From the NCBI GenBank assembly GCA_910587655.1, contig CAJUND010000055.1, positions 1 through 7,079 of the forward strand: a stretch of 7,079 nucleotides of DNA. Reading direction: 5' to 3'. How positions within the stretch are numbered: position 1 is the first letter of the stretch; the number at the start of each line of letters is the position of its first letter. Positions 5,815 to 7,079 of the stretch are shown here, in pieces. The stretch is from an uncultured Agathobacter sp. Its GTDB lineage: Bacteria; Bacillota; Clostridia; Lachnospirales; Lachnospiraceae. The notes under the pieces are model-generated. The model ran no database searches. It had not been told where the DNA came from and saw only the letters and a program-made list of their open reading frames with translations. The translations under genes and the position numbers were made by a program.

Positions 5815-7079
5815 TTACTCCGTCACCGCATCCGCAAATGCTTTCTTTACCGGATTTTCCTCCTCATCATATGAAAACCCCGTTCCATCTGCAAAATTCA
5901 CATTAAAATTCCTGCAGTTTTCCGAAGTAAAATAATCCCAGATTACAAGTCTGTCATCCGAACCCTCAAATACAATCGTCAGGTTATTCCAGTTCGTACG
6001 GATAAACGTCATTCCGGCAGCATCAAAACCCTCGCCAAAAGATATGGTATTGATACCCTCCGAATCAATAATGGTATCCGTGCCGCAGCCTGTATGAAAA
6101 ATATAAGTGTCGTCCCCGGCGCCGCCGTAAAGGTAATCATCGCCTTCCCCGCCGTCAAGCACATCATTTCCTTCTTTTCCGTAAAGCTGGTCGTTTCCCG
6201 CACCGCCGTACAGCCGGTCGTTCCCTTTTTTTCCATTTAAATTATCCCCGCCTGCTTCCCCGAAAATGGTAACGCCTTTGTCATCCATTGCTTCAATGTA
6301 CTCACTGTCATCAGTTCCGTAAATCGTCCGAAGCGGACTGTCTGCCGCTGTGGCGTGAATTCTGCCGCTGTCAAATTCCAGGTAAAAATTCCGGTCTGCT
6401 TCGGCATTGAAAAATCCTTCAATGACAATCCTGTCATCCGTTTCCCCGAACGCAACCGTGATGTTGTTCCAGTTCGTGCGGTAAGCCTTTATCTGGTCCG
6501 GTGAATACCCGGATATCTTAATTGTATTTTCCCCGCTGTCGTCACCAATGGTATCCGTCCCGTATCCTTCCTTAAAAATATAGGTGTCATTTCCTTCCCC
6601 GCCGTAAAGGAAATCGTTATCCTCCCCGCCGTCCAGAAGGTCGTCGCCTTTCAGTCCGGTAATCCGGTCGTTTCCTTTCCCGCCGTAAAGGCAGTCATTT
6701 CCGTCACTTCCCACAAGCTGGTCGTCCCCGTCCTGTCCGGCTTTTGTTACCCCGTCATCATAAACCGACGGCATATACTCACTGTCATCCGTTCCGTAAA
6801 TTGTTTTCAGCGGACTGTTTTTTGCAGCCGCATCCACCACGGTTCCATCAGAAAATACAAGCTTATAACCCCTTGCGTTTTCATCCACACAGTAATTTTT
6901 CAGCTTCAGCCTGTCCCCATGTCCGTCAAATGTCACCAGCAAATCATTCCAGTTGGAACGGTACGATTTTATGCTTTCTGCGGTTAAACCGTCACCGAAT
7001 ACTATGGTATTTTCCCCTTCATGATCCTGTATGGAAACCTCCCCGTATCCCTGCCGGAATACATAAATATCATCTCCGC
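5815..7079 (-). CDS. RTX-type calcium-binding repeat protein, C-terminal part (5' end outside window)
   Basis: The frame is open from the right edge to TAA at 5817-5815 and gives 420 complete codons. An apparent TTG start at 6942 is internal, because the repeat pattern continues upstream of it (GDDIYVF, YRSNWND). The protein is built of modules of about 160 residues. Each has six GGxGxDxxx-type nonapeptides (residues 114-168 and 273-327; the tail of a third set at 1-7), which in this family form a calcium-binding beta-roll. Each set is followed by a region like the haemolysin-type calcium-binding related domain (PF06594-like), marked by R[ST]NWN[ND], DDR[IL]VI and NF...F.[DS]G. A linker SPL[KR]TIYGTDDSEY leads to the next set. 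The protein ends NPVKKAFADAVTE, with no LPXTG, membrane tail or cell-wall-binding repeat. It is probably secreted or surface-associated. Any enzymatic or toxin domain would be upstream, outside the window; none is visible here. Confidence 0.93.
   Translation of the reverse strand, partial: GDDIYVFRQGYGEVSIQDHEGENTIVFGDGLTAESIKSYRSNWNDLLVTFDGHGDRLKLKNYCVDENARGYKLVFSDGTVVDAAAKNSPLKTIYGTDDSEYMPSVYDDGVTKAGQDGDDQLVGSDGNDCLYGGKGNDRITGLKGDDLLDGGEDNDFLYGGEGNDTYIFKEGYGTDTIGDDSGENTIKISGYSPDQIKAYRTNWNNITVAFGETDDRIVIEGFFNAEADRNFYLEFDSGRIHATAADSPLRTIYGTDDSEYIEAMDDKGVTIFGEAGGDNLNGKKGNDRLYGGAGNDQLYGKEGNDVLDGGEGDDYLYGGAGDDTYIFHTGCGTDTIIDSEGINTISFGEGFDAAGMTFIRTNWNNLTIVFEGSDDRLVIWDYFTSENCRNFNVNFADGTGFSYDEEENPVKKAFADAVTE
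6097..6261 (-). repeat. RTX nonapeptide block 2 (six units)
   Basis: This DNA encodes six nine-residue calcium-binding units, running from FGEAGGDNLN through GGAGNDQLY and GGEGDDYLY to GGAGDDTYIF. Most units keep the Gly-x-Gly-x-Asp core; the first is degenerate (EAGGD). Confidence 0.9.
6574..6738 (-). repeat. RTX nonapeptide block 1 (six units)
   Basis: This DNA encodes six units from GQDGDDQLV through GGKGNDRIT and GGEDNDFLY to GGEGNDTYIF. One unit has Asp in place of the second core Gly (GGEDND). The spacing to block 2 is 477 bases. Confidence 0.9.

Larger units (their letters stand above)
5863..6816 (-). repeat. Two tandem long modules of about 477 bases within the RTX gene
   Basis: Equivalent landmarks recur 159 residues apart: SPLKTIYGTDDSEY and SPLRTIYGTDDSEY (13/14 identical), RTNWNN twice, and GGxGxDTYIF twice. 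At DNA level CTCACTGTCATC on the plus strand starts at 6301 and again at 6778, 477 bases apart. A third, partial copy continues to the right edge with RSNWND. Confidence 0.88.

Noticed and set aside
6009..6455. Two minus-strand frames (6009-6236 and 6237-6455) inside the RTX region
   Set aside because: They are frame-shifted translations of the repetitive RTX DNA and share no start signals or family features.
6097..6738. CRISPR-like regular repeats
   Set aside because: The periodicity is 27 bases and in frame, matching coding RTX nonapeptides. There are no unique spacers between identical repeats.
5815..6942. Start of the RTX protein at the TTG codon at 6942
   Set aside because: The frame stays open to the right edge, and the upstream residues continue the same repeat module (GDDIYVF, YRSNWND), so this is an internal Leu codon.

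Overview
The window looks like an accessory surface and sensing locus from a Gram-positive Clostridia-type bacterium, probably Lachnospiraceae-like. The grounds are an AgrC/AgrA-type (GHKL plus LytTR) two-component pair, strong G-rich ribosome binding sites, a lysine-rich Sec signal peptide, and modular surface proteins with CBM2-like and PKD domains. No ribosomal or housekeeping gene is present, so the genus is inference.

All genes lie on the minus strand and read right to left. From 7079 to 5815 is the C-terminal part of a large RTX-type calcium-binding repeat protein, whose 5' end is outside the window. Then come a 20-residue tryptophan-rich reading frame (5793-5731), in frame with the RTX gene and with its own ribosome binding site; a seven-TM-like GHKL histidine kinase (5643-4360); and a LytTR response regulator (4366-3656) overlapping the kinase by 7 bases. 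A 135-base intergenic region (3655-3521) separates these from the first 1173 codons of a very large exported surface protein (3520-1), which runs off the left edge without a stop. It carries a signal peptide, a CBM2-like domain, an acidic linker, a beta-solenoid region, PKD-like domains, and an alpha/beta (vWA-like) domain interrupted by a concanavalin/LamG-like segment.

The intergenic region holds two 14-base direct repeats, 20 bases apart, that fit the known LytTR binding pattern. They sit just upstream of a plausible -35/-10 promoter for the surface-protein gene. The simplest model is that the kinase senses an outside signal and phosphorylates the regulator, which then activates the adhesin-like gene next door. 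The short peptide frame directly upstream of the kinase is a candidate, but unproven, signal or accessory peptide. No agrB or agrD-like gene, RTX transporter or sortase motif is visible. No stretch over 300 bases lacks a gene.
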